DNA of 64,000 nt from Rhodospirillales bacterium (GTDB lineage: Bacteria; Pseudomonadota; Alphaproteobacteria; Acetobacterales; Acetobacteraceae). Below are positions 54,028 through 63,438 of this stretch, one piece after another; position 1 is the first letter of the stretch, and each line of letters begins with the position of its first letter. The stretch lies in NCBI GenBank assembly GCA_025352565.1, contig JANXTF010000099.1:1-64000 (forward strand), read 5' to 3'. The translations under genes were made by a program, and so were the position numbers. The notes under the pieces are model-generated. The model did no database searches and had not been told where the DNA came from. It was given only the letters and a program-made list of their open reading frames with translations.

Positions 54028-54870
54028 TCAACGTTCCCTTCTGGCCGCGCTCTCGTGCCATTTGTGCAGCAGCAGCCACGACAACCCACTCAGCAGCGTG
54101 AAGATCAGCACGCCCGTCATCGAGAGCAGGGCCAGCCCCGCATACATGCGCGGAATGTCCAGCCGGTAGCCGCTCTCCAGAATCCGGTACGCCAGCCCCG
54201 AGCCCGCTGCCGCCGTGCCGGCGGTGAACTCGGCCACCACCGCCCCGATGAGGGAAAGCCCGCCCGCGATCTTCAGGCCGCCCAGGAAATAGGGCAACGC
54301 GCCCGGCAGCCGCAGATACCACAGCACCTGCCACCGCTTCGCCCGGTACATTTGCATGAGGTCGATGAAATTGTGGTCCACCGAGTTCAGCCCGAGCGTG
54401 GTGTTCGACAGCACCGGGAAAAACGCCACCAGCCAGGCGCAGAACAGCAAGGCCAGCTCGGTGTCGCGGATATAGATGAGAATGAGCGGCGCGATCGCCA
54501 CGATCGGCGTCACCTGCAGGATCACCGCGTAGGGGAAAAAGCTCGCCTCGATCCATTTGGACTGCGCGAACAGGATCGCGAGCCCGCCGCCGCCGATCAC
54601 GGCCGCCAGCAGCGCCAGCAGCGTCACCCGAACCGTCACCAGAAGCGAACCTGACAGCGTGTCCCAGTCGCTCGCCAGCCGGGCGGCGATCCGCAGCGGG
54701 CCGGGCAGCACATAGACCGGGATGCCCTGGATGCGGACCAGCGCCTCCCACGACACGAGCACGACGATCCCCACCAGCAGCGGCAACGCCAGCCGCAGCA
54801 CCCGGCCCCATCCCAGCCGGAATCGAGGGAATCCCGGCAACGGCTCCGGCAGCGCGACCTCAGTGGCCAT
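54028..54870 (-). CDS. ABC transporter permease, NitT/TauT (SsuC) type
   Basis: A 280-residue inner-membrane permease with about six helices. The family signature around the coupling loop is DHNFIDLMQMYRAKRWQVLWYLRLPGALPYFLGGL, followed by SLIGAVVAEF. Importers of this class move sulfonates, taurine, nitrate or pyrimidine precursors. ATG 54870 overlaps the ATPase stop by 11 bases. No binding protein is adjacent; the only one of this class in the window is at 8523-9725. Confidence 0.9.
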   Translation of the reverse strand: MATEVALPEPLPGFPRFRLGWGRVLRLALPLLVGIVVLVSWEALVRIQGIPVYVLPGPLRIAARLASDWDTLSGSLLVTVRVTLLALLAAVIGGGGLAILFAQSKWIEASFFPYAVILQVTPIVAIAPLILIYIRDTELALLFCAWLVAFFPVLSNTTLGLNSVDHNFIDLMQMYRAKRWQVLWYLRLPGALPYFLGGLKIAGGLSLIGAVVAEFTAGTAAAGSGLAYRILESGYRLDIPRMYAGLALLSMTGVLIFTLLSGLSWLLLHKWHESAARRER

Positions 54871-55654
54871 CGGCCGCCTCCGCCATGGCCGCGTGCAGCG
54901 CCTCGGAAGCAAGGCGGCAATGGCGGTTGTAGGTCTCGCTGGTGCGGTACTCGCGGTCACGGGGATAGGGCGCGTCCACGGGAATATCGGCCACGATCCG
55001 CCCGGGCCGCGCCGCCATCACCATGATGCGGTTCGACAGGAACACCGACTCGAACACGCTGTGCGTCACGAACACGATGGTCAGCCTCTCGCGCTGATAC
55101 AACGTCAGCAGGTCGTCGTTCAGCCGCCCCCGCGTGATCTCGTCGAGTGCCGCGAACGGCTCATCCATGAGCAGAAGGGCCGGATTCGTGACCAGCGCGC
55201 GGGCGATGGAAACCCGCATCTTCATGCCGCCCGAAAGCTGCCGCGGATAGGCATCGGCGAATTTCGCCAGACCCACCCCGGCCAGCGCCGCCATCACACG
55301 CGGCCTTGCCTCGGCCTTGCCCATCCCCCGCAGGCGCAGCGGAAGATAGGTGTTGCCGAACACCGTGCGCCACGGCATCAGGGTCGGCTCCTGGAACACG
55401 AAGCTGAGCGTCGGGTCGCCGGCCCAGGCGAGTTCCCCGGTGGTGGGCGATCCCAACCCTGCCAGCAGACGCAGCGCGGTCGATTTGCCGCAGCCCGACG
55501 GCCCGAGCAGGCTGATGAACTCGCCCGGCCGCACCGCGAGGTTCAGGTCCCGCAGCGCCAGCGTGCCATTCGCGAACGCCTTGCCGACATGGGACAGGCG
55601 CACGAGGGGGGGCGATGCCTGAAAAAAACTGCAAGGTGGGTTTGCGTCCGTCAT
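54860..55654 (-). CDS. ABC transporter ATPase, NitT/TauT (SsuB) type
   Basis: A 264-residue ATPase. Walker A LLGPSGCGKSTALRLLAG (about 52-69), the Q-loop FVFQEPTLMPW, signature LSGGMKMRVSIARAL, Walker B LLLMDEPFAALDE and the switch His in VFVTHSVFES are all intact. The C-terminal RPGRIVADIPVDAPYPRDREYR is typical of the taurine/nitrate class. It energises the permease encoded just downstream. ATG 55654 is used. Confidence 0.93.
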   Translation of the reverse strand: MTDANPPCSFFQASPPLVRLSHVGKAFANGTLALRDLNLAVRPGEFISLLGPSGCGKSTALRLLAGLGSPTTGELAWAGDPTLSFVFQEPTLMPWRTVFGNTYLPLRLRGMGKAEARPRVMAALAGVGLAKFADAYPRQLSGGMKMRVSIARALVTNPALLLMDEPFAALDEITRGRLNDDLLTLYQRERLTIVFVTHSVFESVFLSNRIMVMAARPGRIVADIPVDAPYPRDREYRTSETYNRHCRLASEALHAAMAEAADGH

Positions 55655-55808
55655 GGCCCGGATGATGATGCCAGCCCCGCCAGCGGTAAAGGCACGGCAA
55701 TGGCTGCGCGCGACGCACGCGAACTGGTCTGTCTCGGCGCCAACCCCTCCCATAGCTGGCGCGCGGGAGCCGGCCGCGTGGGTGCGACGATAGAGGGGTT
55801 CTGACCCG

Positions 55809-56411
55809 ATGGACTTCCCCTGGCTCGCCTTCGCCGCCTTCGCTTTCGCCGCCTCGGTCACTCCGGGGCCGAACAACGTCATGATCGCGGCGTCGGCCGC
55901 CAATCACGGTGTCGCCCGCACAGTGCCGCATATGGTGGGCATCGCGTTCGGTTTCGGACTGATGCTGCTCGCCGCCGGGTTCGGGCTGGCGGCCCCGCTC
56001 ACCGCGTTTAGGGCCGTGCAATCGGTGCTGCGCTGGGTCGGCGCCGTCTGGCTGCTCGTGCTGGCCTGGCGGATCGCCACGGCGGCCCCGCCCGGCGAGG
56101 GCGGCGGCGGGCCGCCCCTCGGCTTCGTCGGTGGCGCCATGTTTCAGTTGGTGAACCCCAAGGCCTGGCTGCTGACCTTGGGCGTGGCCACCGCCTGGAT
56201 CGCCGCCGACCGGCCGGTGGCGCCGCAGGTGTTGGCGGCCGTCATGGTGTTCGTGGCGGTCACGGTGCCGTGCTGCCTTATCTGGGCCAGCCTCGGCGCC
56301 GCCTCGTCACGGCTGTTGAACTCGCCCGGCCGGCTGCGCGCCTTCAACGTCGCGATGGCCGTCCTGCTGGTGGTCTCGATGATCCCGGTTTTGTTCGAGA
56401 CCGGCCGCTGA
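55809..56411 (+). CDS. LysE-family amino-acid exporter
   Basis: A 200-residue membrane protein with about six helices. The family motif SVTPGPNNVMIAASAANHG lies at residues 16-34, and FQLVNPKAWLLTLGVA marks the middle (about 114-129). These proteins export amino acids or homoserine lactones. It is divergent from the ABC ATPase gene and ends 3 bases before the convergent CHAP-protein stop. Confidence 0.9.
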   Translation: MDFPWLAFAAFAFAASVTPGPNNVMIAASAANHGVARTVPHMVGIAFGFGLMLLAAGFGLAAPLTAFRAVQSVLRWVGAVWLLVLAWRIATAAPPGEGGGGPPLGFVGGAMFQLVNPKAWLLTLGVATAWIAADRPVAPQVLAAVMVFVAVTVPCCLIWASLGAASSRLLNSPGRLRAFNVAMAVLLVVSMIPVLFETGR

Positions 56412-56414
56412 AGA

Positions 56415-57335
56415 CTACTGGCTGTTGCGCTCGTAGACGTCGCCATTGTCGCGCCGCGCCGTCACCTGCTGGACCTTAGGCGCCTCGGCCACTTCCTCGG
56501 TCTGCGCCTCGTCACGCGCGGCCATGTGCGTGCGGGTCATGCGGCGGCCGTCATCCGGGCGGTTGTAGATGAAGCCGAAGGTGGGGTAGGTGCTGCCGTA
56601 CTCCCCCCGGCCGCCCAGGCTCACGCGGACCTCGGACCAGTCATTGGACGGCGAAACGTCGATCACAGTCACGCCACGCGCCACGCCGCCGCCGTTCGAG
56701 CCGGGGCCGCCCCAATGGGCATGGTCGACCACGATCTCGCGCGATCCCGAGACGCTCGACACCACCGACACATGGCCCAGCGGCATGTGGCCGGTGGCGC
56801 GGAAGTTCAGGATGGAGCCAAGCTCCGGGCGGCTGCCGCGCGCATAGCGGCCGGTGGCGTTGCCCCACCAGTTGACCGCGTTGCCGGACAGTTCGATGCC
56901 GGTGTCGGAGCGTGCGAAGGCCACGCACTGGATCACGCCATAGCCGCCGCCACGATAGCTACCGGAGAACACCCGGGCGGTGTCACGCCCCACGAAGCGC
57001 GACGAGCCGCCGAACCGGCCCATGGTGAAGGACGCGTGCTGGACGCCGTGGCGTCCCGACTGCGTGAAAGTAGTGTCACTCAGCACGGCGCCCGACTTGA
57101 GGCCGCCATTGCGGCTGGCCTTGGACCCGCCGCCGCGATGGGCGTTGTTGCCGCGATCGGCGCTGCTGGCACTGGCCGAGGCCGTCTTCATCTGCGCGGG
57201 GGCGGCGTGGGCCTGCGCCGCATGGGCGCCGCCGCGATCGGGGGAGCGTGCCGCCTGCGCCTTGTCGGAGAGCAGCGAAGCCGCCGCTACCGACCCAAGA
57301 AGGAGCAGTCTGCAACCCATCATCCCAACCCGCAT
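56415..57335 (-). CDS. Secreted CHAP-domain peptidoglycan hydrolase-like protein
   Basis: A 306-residue exported protein. The N-terminal signal (about residues 1-28, ending KAQA) is followed by a low-complexity Ala/Ser/Gly/His linker (30-80). The CHAP domain has Cys137 in GVIQCVAFARSDTG, His188 in MPLGHVSVV and a polar third residue near Asp204. Such domains cleave peptide crosslinks in peptidoglycan or amides. The C-terminal 40 residues are charged. It likely acts in the periplasm or at the cell surface during division or remodelling. Confidence 0.85.
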   Translation of the reverse strand: MRVGMMGCRLLLLGSVAAASLLSDKAQAARSPDRGGAHAAQAHAAPAQMKTASASASSADRGNNAHRGGGSKASRNGGLKSGAVLSDTTFTQSGRHGVQHASFTMGRFGGSSRFVGRDTARVFSGSYRGGGYGVIQCVAFARSDTGIELSGNAVNWWGNATGRYARGSRPELGSILNFRATGHMPLGHVSVVSSVSGSREIVVDHAHWGGPGSNGGGVARGVTVIDVSPSNDWSEVRVSLGGRGEYGSTYPTFGFIYNRPDDGRRMTRTHMAARDEAQTEEVAEAPKVQQVTARRDNGDVYERNSQ

Positions 57336-57668
57336 GCGCCAATCCTGTCGATTCTGTTACCAGCGAGGGATTGGGTAGCCTCCGTGCTCCGCGCCTGACA
57401 ATCCTGAAATCACGAATTGTAGCGAAACCTTTCAATTCTCGCGGATCGGGCACCGGTTGGCCCGAACAATACGGAACTTCTTCCTAATAACGCGTCCGTG
57501 ATACGTGGGTGTTGCAAACACATCAACCGATTGTTGCCTCAATACAACAGGCAAATCGTAATGAGCTGTAAGTCAATTGATGTAATGAATTGTCTGCGTG
57601 ACAAAAAGCCCGCGCGAACGGCCCCTTCCACCTTCGCAAAAGGGACCGATGCTGCCGGCGTACGGTCG
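57336..57668. other. Intergenic region upstream of the CHAP gene
   Basis: A 333-base gap, AT-rich between about 57440 and 57610. It probably contains the promoter of the CHAP gene (read leftwards) and the 3' end of the ridA message. No open frame with coding character, RNA gene or clear terminator was seen. Confidence 0.6.
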
Positions 57669-58019
57669 CTACTTGCAGCAGGTGACCATGATCTCCACCA
57701 GATGCCGCGGATCGGCCATGTTCGCCTGCACGCAGGCCCGCGCCGGCGCACCGCCCTCGGGCAGCCAGGCAGACCACAATTCGTTCATCGCGTCGCGGTC
57801 ACGGATGTCTTTCAGCCATATCTGCGCTTGCAGCAGCCGCGTCTTGTCGGTGCCGTGGGTCTCCAGGATGGCGTCGATCGCGGCCAGCACCTCGGCGGTC
57901 TGGCCCTTGATGTCCTTGGACAGGGTGGCAGCCGTGCAGCCCTGCAGATAGACGAAGCCGTGATACTCGACGGCCTTGGCGAGCACCTTGTTGGGCTCGG
58001 TGCGGATGATCTTGCTCAT
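57669..58019 (-). CDS. ridA: RidA/YjgF-family protein
   Basis: A 116-residue trimeric RidA-type protein that hydrolyses reactive enamine/imine intermediates formed by PLP enzymes. The substrate Arg is present in PARACVQANM, and the later conserved Glu in VEIMVTC. Family segments VYLQGCTAATLSKDIKGQT and LDxI-like IDAILETHG are recognisable. The subgroup is uncertain (RidA versus Rid2-7). It stands alone, downstream of the truncated MFS remnant. Confidence 0.85.
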   Translation of the reverse strand: MSKIIRTEPNKVLAKAVEYHGFVYLQGCTAATLSKDIKGQTAEVLAAIDAILETHGTDKTRLLQAQIWLKDIRDRDAMNELWSAWLPEGGAPARACVQANMADPRHLVEIMVTCCK

Positions 58020-58071
58020 ATGCGTGCCTTTGCTTGAGAGGGACGCATGCTTTTAGGGCGGGCGCGCTGTA

Positions 58072-58287
58072 TCAGGAAGACCGCTCGAGCACCCGCGCCA
58101 TGCCCTCCATGCGGCGCAAGGCCCAGGCAAAAGCCACCAGGCACAGCGCGCAGCCCGCCAGAACCGGGACCCGCAGGCTCACGAACTCCGACGCCACGCC
58201 GAACGCGATGGCGCCCAGCGCCGGGCCGGCCCGCATGACCATGCCCCACAGGCTCAGCACCCGCCCGACGGCGGCGAAGCCCGCCAT
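58072..58287 (-). pseudogene. C-terminal remnant of an MFS transporter
   Basis: The 71 residues read RVLSLWGMVMRAGPALGAIAFGVASEF, then a second hydrophobic helix and ALRRMEGMARVLERSS (given in parts). This is the usual ending of EntS/MFS_3-type transporters: the last loop RVMSLYGM-like, two helices and a basic tail. The remaining ten helices are missing; upstream lies the lipoprotein gene 6 bases away. So it is a 5'-truncated leftover. Its first ATG (58287) may allow translation, but no function is expected. Confidence 0.7.
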
Positions 58288-58293
58288 CGCCGG

Positions 58294-58692
58294 TCAGCGC
58301 GCGGGCGGCGCGATCCTCGGTGGCAGCGGGGCGGCCGCCGGAGCGGGGGCCAAAGCAGCGGCCGGATCGGAGGACACGCTGCCCGGCGGGCTGGTATTGT
58401 TGAGGCATGCCTCCTGGATGTTGTCCCGCGCGTAGCGGCCCGACAGCCCGGCGCTGGTAATGCCGGATTGGCCGTAGCCCGCGAACGGCGAGTCGCGCGT
58501 GCTGCCAACATAGGTGTCGGCGCGATAGATCTCGTCGCGATTCTGCCGCAGGTACACGTCGTCGGCGCGCTGGCGGCACGCGGCCAGGGTGGCGGCGCTG
58601 GCCCGCGCGCGGCCTCCGCTCGATTGCGGCGGGCTGGAGCAGGCGGCGAGCGCCAGCAGCGCCGCGAGCGGCAGAACACGAGCGGGGATCAT
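58294..58692 (-). CDS. Small lipoprotein of unknown function
   Basis: A 132-residue exported lipoprotein. A hydrophobic signal leads to lipobox LAAC with Cys18. The mature part has CRQRADDVYLRQNRDEIYRAD and a short Gly-rich stretch (STRDSPFAGYGQSG), then a second Cys in NIQEACLNN, and ends in an Ala/Pro tail. Two mature cysteines could form a disulfide. I do not know the family name. Its ATG overlaps the stop of the upstream gene (ATGA), so the two are coupled. Confidence 0.8.
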   Translation of the reverse strand: MIPARVLPLAALLALAACSSPPQSSGGRARASAATLAACRQRADDVYLRQNRDEIYRADTYVGSTRDSPFAGYGQSGITSAGLSGRYARDNIQEACLNNTSPPGSVSSDPAAALAPAPAAAPLPPRIAPPAR

Positions 58693-59237
58693 GCGAAGGC
58701 TCCTGATGGATCGGGAAGGGGGGAGGGGAGGCAGGCGCGCGTCACCTGGCTACGGAAACCGGCCTCGTCGAATCGCGCCTCGGGCGTGAGCGGTGTGCGG
58801 GCCGCGGCGCGCAGCACGGCGGGGTCGATCACCGCCCCGTCGCGCTTCACCGTGAACAGGTTTGCGGCCCAGCGGGCATGGGCCAGCAGATCGACCAGCG
58901 CCAGCAGGCGAAGGCACAGCGACAGGCCGTACGACGTGGTCATGCCCACCGTGGTATCCACCGCCCCCGCCCAGCAGCAGGCATCGGGATCGGCGAGCGT
59001 CAGATCGGTGCAGGTGCCATCCTCGCGGCGAAAACGGAACATCCGCGCCGCGCCCCAACCGCCATCGTCTCGCGAGTCGGCCGCGATGGCACGATCCCGT
59101 GCCGCGTCCCAGGCCGCCGCGAGGTCGCGGAAGCGCACGGGCGGCAGCGCCTCGGGCGGCAGATCCACCAGATAGGTCAGCGTGCCGTCGGGGGCCGCGC
59201 CGACCCGCACCGGGGAGGCTGAATTGGTGTCGGACAT
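58689..59237 (-). CDS. Conserved-looking protein of unknown function
   Basis: A 182-residue soluble protein without signal peptide. It contains TYLVDLPPEALPPVRFRDL, an Asp/Arg-rich middle and DPDACCWAGAVDTTVGM, then a hydrophobic stretch SLCLRLLALVDLLAHA. No family was recognised. It overlaps the lipoprotein gene by 4 bases. Good coding character, the start at ATG 59237 and the coupling support a real gene. It is divergent from the amidase gene across 65 bases. Confidence 0.65.
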   Translation of the reverse strand: MSDTNSASPVRVGAAPDGTLTYLVDLPPEALPPVRFRDLAAAWDAARDRAIAADSRDDGGWGAARMFRFRREDGTCTDLTLADPDACCWAGAVDTTVGMTTSYGLSLCLRLLALVDLLAHARWAANLFTVKRDGAVIDPAVLRAAARTPLTPEARFDEAGFRSQVTRACLPSPLPDPSGAFA

Positions 59238-59302
59238 GACGGCAGGATGGACCCGGCGGCCGTGCCGCGCCACCCTTGCCGCAACGCAAGGGAGACATTC
59301 CG

Positions 59303-60565
59303 TTGATTGAACTGGCCGACCTGACCGCGACCGATATGGCAAGCCGCCTCCGCGCCGGATCGCTGCGCCCCGAAGCAGTGCTGGAAGCTTGCCTCGACCG
59401 CATTTCCGCGCGGGACGGCACCGTCCATGCCTTCGCGCATTTCGACCCCGCACAGGCCCGCGCCGCGCCGAAGCGGCCCGGCCCGCTCCACGGCCTGCCG
59501 GTCGGCGTGAAGGATGTGCTCGACACGGCGGACATGCCGAGCCAGTACGGGTCGTCCATCTGGAAAGGCCATCGCCCGCGCGCCGACGCGGCGGCTGTCG
59601 CCTGGGCACGCGCGGCCGGCGCCGTGATCGTCGGGAAAACCGTCACCACCGAATTCGCCACGCGCACCCCCGGCCCCACCACCAACCCGCACCACGCGGG
59701 CCGCACACCTGGCGGTTCCTCGAGCGGTTCGGCCGCCGGCGTCGCCGCCGGCTTCTTCCCGCTCGCTTTCGCCACGCAGACCGCCGGCAGCATCATCCGC
59801 CCGGCGGCGTTTTGCGGCGTGGTCGGCTACAAGCCGAGCTTCGGCACCATCGCGCGCCAGGGCATGAAGGTGATGTCCGAAAGCCTCGACACCATCGGCG
59901 TCATGGCGAGAAGCGTCGCCGATTGCGCCCTGTTCGTCGGCGCCGTGGCGCGGCGGGATCTCGGCGACCCCGCGCGCCGCCCCGAACGCGCGCCGCGCGT
60001 CGGCCTGTGCCGCTCCCCCGCCTGGGCGCGCGCGGCACCCGAGACCACGGCGCTGTTATCCGACACCGCCGACCGCCTCGCCCGCGCGGGTGCCGTGGTG
60101 ACGCCCCGCGAACTCCCCGAACTCTTTCACGCCCTCGACGACGCGCATCCGCTGGTGATGCAGGCCGAGAGCGCCGCTTCCATGGGGTGGGAGATGCTGG
60201 TCGCCCGCGACCAACTCAGCGGCCTGCTCCGCGAACGCCTCGAATGGGGCCTGTCGCACGACGCGGCTTCCCTCGACACGGCGCGGGCGGTGTTCGTCGC
60301 GTGCCAGGATGCGTTTGCCGGCGTCACGGACGGCGTGGACATCCTGCTCACCCCGTCCGCCATCGGCGAAGCGCCGGAGGGGCTCCACTCAACCGGCGAA
60401 CCCGTATTCAATGGCATCTGGACCGCGCTCCACGTCCCCTGCGTGACGGTGCCGGCGGGCAAGGGGCCGAACGCGATGCCGCTTGGTATCCAGATCGTGG
60501 GGTCGCGCGGACGGGACCGCGAGACTTTGGCGTGGGCCGCATGGGTGGAGGCCGAACTCGCATAG
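59303..60565 (+). CDS. Amidase signature-family enzyme
   Basis: A 420-residue amidase with the Ser-cisSer-Lys triad: Lys70 in GVKDVLDT, cis-Ser139 in PGGSSSGSAAGVAAG and nucleophile Ser163 in TQTAGSIIRPA. Family enzymes hydrolyse amides such as indoleacetamide, aryl amides or allophanate. The substrate is unknown; no partner gene is nearby. TTG 59303 is preferred because GGGAG lies 8 bases upstream; an earlier TTG at 59276 is weaker. The protein is shorter than GatA, making a tRNA role unlikely. Confidence 0.9.
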   Translation: MIELADLTATDMASRLRAGSLRPEAVLEACLDRISARDGTVHAFAHFDPAQARAAPKRPGPLHGLPVGVKDVLDTADMPSQYGSSIWKGHRPRADAAAVAWARAAGAVIVGKTVTTEFATRTPGPTTNPHHAGRTPGGSSSGSAAGVAAGFFPLAFATQTAGSIIRPAAFCGVVGYKPSFGTIARQGMKVMSESLDTIGVMARSVADCALFVGAVARRDLGDPARRPERAPRVGLCRSPAWARAAPETTALLSDTADRLARAGAVVTPRELPELFHALDDAHPLVMQAESAASMGWEMLVARDQLSGLLRERLEWGLSHDAASLDTARAVFVACQDAFAGVTDGVDILLTPSAIGEAPEGLHSTGEPVFNGIWTALHVPCVTVPAGKGPNAMPLGIQIVGSRGRDRETLAWAAWVEAELA

Positions 60566-60628
60566 ACATCCACCGGTCGCACGCCCCAACCGTCCTGCGC
60601 TGCTGATCCAGAACGTGAACCCGCACCC

Positions 60629-61081
60629 CTACCGCCGCGCCGCCTGCAAAGCCGTATCCAGCACCGACAGAAACCGCGACCGATCCGCCTTGGTGATCGG
60701 CGCGGGCCCGCCGGTCACCAATCCCACCTCCCGCATGTGCTGCGCCACGCTGCGGCCGGCCAGCGCCGAACCGATATTGTCCCCCGTCCACACACGCCCG
60801 TAAGGCGCCACCGCCCGCGCTCCCTTGGCCAGGCACCGCGACGCCAGCGGGATATCGCTCGTCACGCACACATCGGCAGGCCCGATCCGGTCAGCGATCC
60901 AGTCATCCGCCACGTCCGCCCCTTCGCCCACCACGACCATCCGGACATTGGGCAAACCCGGCGGGCGGATCGGGCGGGAGCCGTTGGATACCACATGCAC
61001 GATGAGGTTCAGCCGGCTCGCCACCTTGAACACCTCGTCGCGCACCGGGCACGCATCGCCATCGACATAGATTTCGGTCAC
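60629..61081 (-). CDS. YaiI/YqxD family (DUF188) protein
   Basis: A 150-residue protein of the YaiI/YqxD family. The start [15 protein letters not shown] resembles a PIN-like acidic site, followed by [28 protein letters not shown] and [18 protein letters not shown] nuclease-like fold is suspected but activity is unproven. GTG 61081 overlaps the phosphoketolase stop as GTGA, so it is coupled to a metabolic operon of no obvious relation. Confidence 0.9.
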   Translation of the reverse strand: MTEIYVDGDACPVRDEVFKVASRLNLIVHVVSNGSRPIRPPGLPNVRMVVVGEGADVADDWIADRIGPADVCVTSDIPLASRCLAKGARAVAPYGRVWTGDNIGSALAGRSVAQHMREVGLVTGGPAPITKADRSRFLSVLDTALQAARR

Positions 61082-63438
61082 GAATCTCCAGGGGTCCAAA
61101 GCCAGTCGCGGATCATCGGCATATCCTCGCCATGCGCGCGGATATAGTGGAAATGATCCACCAGATGCCCGCGCATCGCCTGCGCCACCGAGGCCGCCGC
61201 CGCCCTGAGCGAAGGCACGCGCTCGATCACGTCCAGCACCAGATGGAAGCGGTCCAGCTTGTTCCGCACCGCCATGTCGAACGGCGTGGTGGTCGAGCCC
61301 TCCTCCTGAAAGCCGCGCGCGTGGATGTTGTCGTGGCCGGGGCGCTTGTAGGCGAGGCGGTGGATCAGCCACGGATAGCCGTGATAGGCAAAAATGATCG
61401 GCTTGGTGCTGGTGAACAGCGCCTCGAACTCCGCGTCGCGCAGCCCGTGCGGGTGCAGCGCCGGGCTCGCCAGCCGCATCAGATCCACCACGTTCACCAC
61501 GCGCACTCGCAATTCCGGCAGGTGCTCGCGCAGCAATCCCGCCGCGGCCACCGCCTCGAGCGTCGGCACGTCGCCGGCACAGCCCAGCACCACATCGGGC
61601 TCGCCGAAGCCGCTCGCGCTCGCCCACTCGAAGATGCCGATGCCGGCGCTCACGTGCCTGACCGCCGTCGCCATGTCCAACCACTGCGGCGCGGGCGCCT
61701 TGCCGGCCACCATCACGTTCACCTGGTCGAAGCTGCGCAGGCAATGGTCGGCCACCACCAGGAGGCTGTTCGCGTCCGGCGGAAAATAGACGTTGATCGT
61801 CTCGGGCTTCTTGTTGACCACCACGTCCACGAAGCCTGGGTCCTGATGGCTGAAGCCGTTATGGTCCTGCTGCCACACATGCGACGTCAGCAGGTAGTTC
61901 AGCGACGCGATCGGCCGCCGCCATGGGATTTTCCGGCTGCTCTCCAGCCACTTGGCGTGCTGGTTGAACATGGAATCCACGATGTGGATGAACGCCTCGT
62001 AGCACGAGAACAGCCCGTGCCGCCCGGTCAGCAGGTAGCCTTCCAGCCAGCCCTGGCAGGTGTGTTCGCTTAATATCTCCATCACCCGGCCGCCGCGCGC
62101 GAGATGCGTGTCGTAGGGGAACGTCTCCGCTTCCCAGGCCCGATCCGTGGCGTCGAGCACATCGCCGAGCCGGTTGCTCTCGGTCTCGTCCGGGCCGAAC
62201 AGCCGGAAGTTCCGCCGCTCGCCACTGGCCCGCATGACGCCTTCGAGAAATTTCCCGAGCGTCCGCGTCGCCTCGCCGCACACCTGCCCCGGCTGCGCCA
62301 CTTCCACCGCGAAATCACGAAAATCGGGAATTTTAAGCGGCTTGAGCCGCAACCCTCCATTGGCGTGCGGGCTGGCGCTCATCCGCCGCTCGCCCTTCGG
62401 CGCCAGTGCCGCGATCTCGGGCAACAGCGCCCCCGCCGGGTCGAACAGCTCCTGGGGCCGATAGCCCCGCATCCATGTGTCGAGCAGCGCCAGGTGGGCC
62501 TGCGTCGTCACTTCCGGGATCGGCACCTGATGGGCGCGCCAGAACCCCTCCACCTTCTTGCCGTCCACCTCCTTCGGCCCGGTCCATCCCTTCGGCGTCT
62601 TCAACACGATCATCGGCCAACACGGATGGTCCGGCCCCGTCTTGCCTGATCGCGCTGCCGCCTGGATCGCGCGGATGTCGTCGAACACACGGTCCATCGT
62701 CTCGGCCATCAGCCGATGCATCGTCGCCGGGTCGTCGCCCTCGACCACATGCGGCACATACCCGTAGCCGCGCACCAGGCTTTCCAGTTCCGCCATCGGG
62801 ATGCGCGCGAGCACCGTCGGGTTGGCGATCTTGTAGCCGTTCAAATGCAATATCGGCAGCACCGCCCCGTCATGCACAGGGTCCAGGAATTTGTTGGAAT
62901 GCCATGAGGTTGCGAGCGGTCCCGTCTCGGCTTCGCCGTCGCCGATCACGCAGGCCGCGATCAGGCCCGGATTGTCGAACACCGCGCCATAGGCATGGGA
63001 GAGCGAGTAGCCCAGCTCGCCGCCCTCATGGATCGAGCCCGGCGTGTCCGGGGCCGCATGGCTCGGGATGCCGCCTGGGAACGAGAACTGCCGGAACAGC
63101 TTGCGGATGCCGTCCGCGTCCTGGCCCACGTCGGGATAGATCTCGCTGTAGGTCCCCTCCAGATAGGTGTTCGCCACCACGCCCGGCGCCCCATGGCCCG
63201 GCCCGGCGATGTAGATCATCTCCAGATCGCGCTTCCGGATGATGCGATTGAGATGCACGTACAGGAAGTTGAGACCCGGAACCGTGCCGAAATGCCCAAG
63301 CAGCCGTTTCTTCACATGGGCGCTGGAAATCGGCGTCGCCAGCAGCGGGTTGTCGAGCAGATACACCTGCCCCACCGACAGGTAATTCGCGGCCCGCCAC
63401 CACGCATCCATGCGGGCGAGTTCGAGAGCATCAGCCAT
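61078..63438 (-). CDS. xfp: Xylulose-5-phosphate/fructose-6-phosphate phosphoketolase
   Basis: A 786-residue TPP enzyme that splits xylulose 5-phosphate or fructose 6-phosphate into acetyl phosphate and an aldose phosphate. It has [16 protein letters not shown], the TPP motif [48 protein letters not shown] and [14 protein letters not shown]. Length and motifs are complete. It overlaps ackA by 8 bases and yaiI by 4. Acetyl phosphate goes to acetate kinase encoded next to it, giving ATP, a bifid-shunt-like bypass. Confidence 0.97.
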   Translation of the reverse strand: MADALELARMDAWWRAANYLSVGQVYLLDNPLLATPISSAHVKKRLLGHFGTVPGLNFLYVHLNRIIRKRDLEMIYIAGPGHGAPGVVANTYLEGTYSEIYPDVGQDADGIRKLFRQFSFPGGIPSHAAPDTPGSIHEGGELGYSLSHAYGAVFDNPGLIAACVIGDGEAETGPLATSWHSNKFLDPVHDGAVLPILHLNGYKIANPTVLARIPMAELESLVRGYGYVPHVVEGDDPATMHRLMAETMDRVFDDIRAIQAAARSGKTGPDHPCWPMIVLKTPKGWTGPKEVDGKKVEGFWRAHQVPIPEVTTQAHLALLDTWMRGYRPQELFDPAGALLPEIAALAPKGERRMSASPHANGGLRLKPLKIPDFRDFAVEVAQPGQVCGEATRTLGKFLEGVMRASGERRNFRLFGPDETESNRLGDVLDATDRAWEAETFPYDTHLARGGRVMEILSEHTCQGWLEGYLLTGRHGLFSCYEAFIHIVDSMFNQHAKWLESSRKIPWRRPIASLNYLLTSHVWQQDHNGFSHQDPGFVDVVVNKKPETINVYFPPDANSLLVVADHCLRSFDQVNVMVAGKAPAPQWLDMATAVRHVSAGIGIFEWASASGFGEPDVVLGCAGDVPTLEAVAAAGLLREHLPELRVRVVNVVDLMRLASPALHPHGLRDAEFEALFTSTKPIIFAYHGYPWLIHRLAYKRPGHDNIHARGFQEEGSTTTPFDMAVRNKLDRFHLVLDVIERVPSLRAAAASVAQAMRGHLVDHFHYIRAHGEDMPMIRDWLWTPGDS

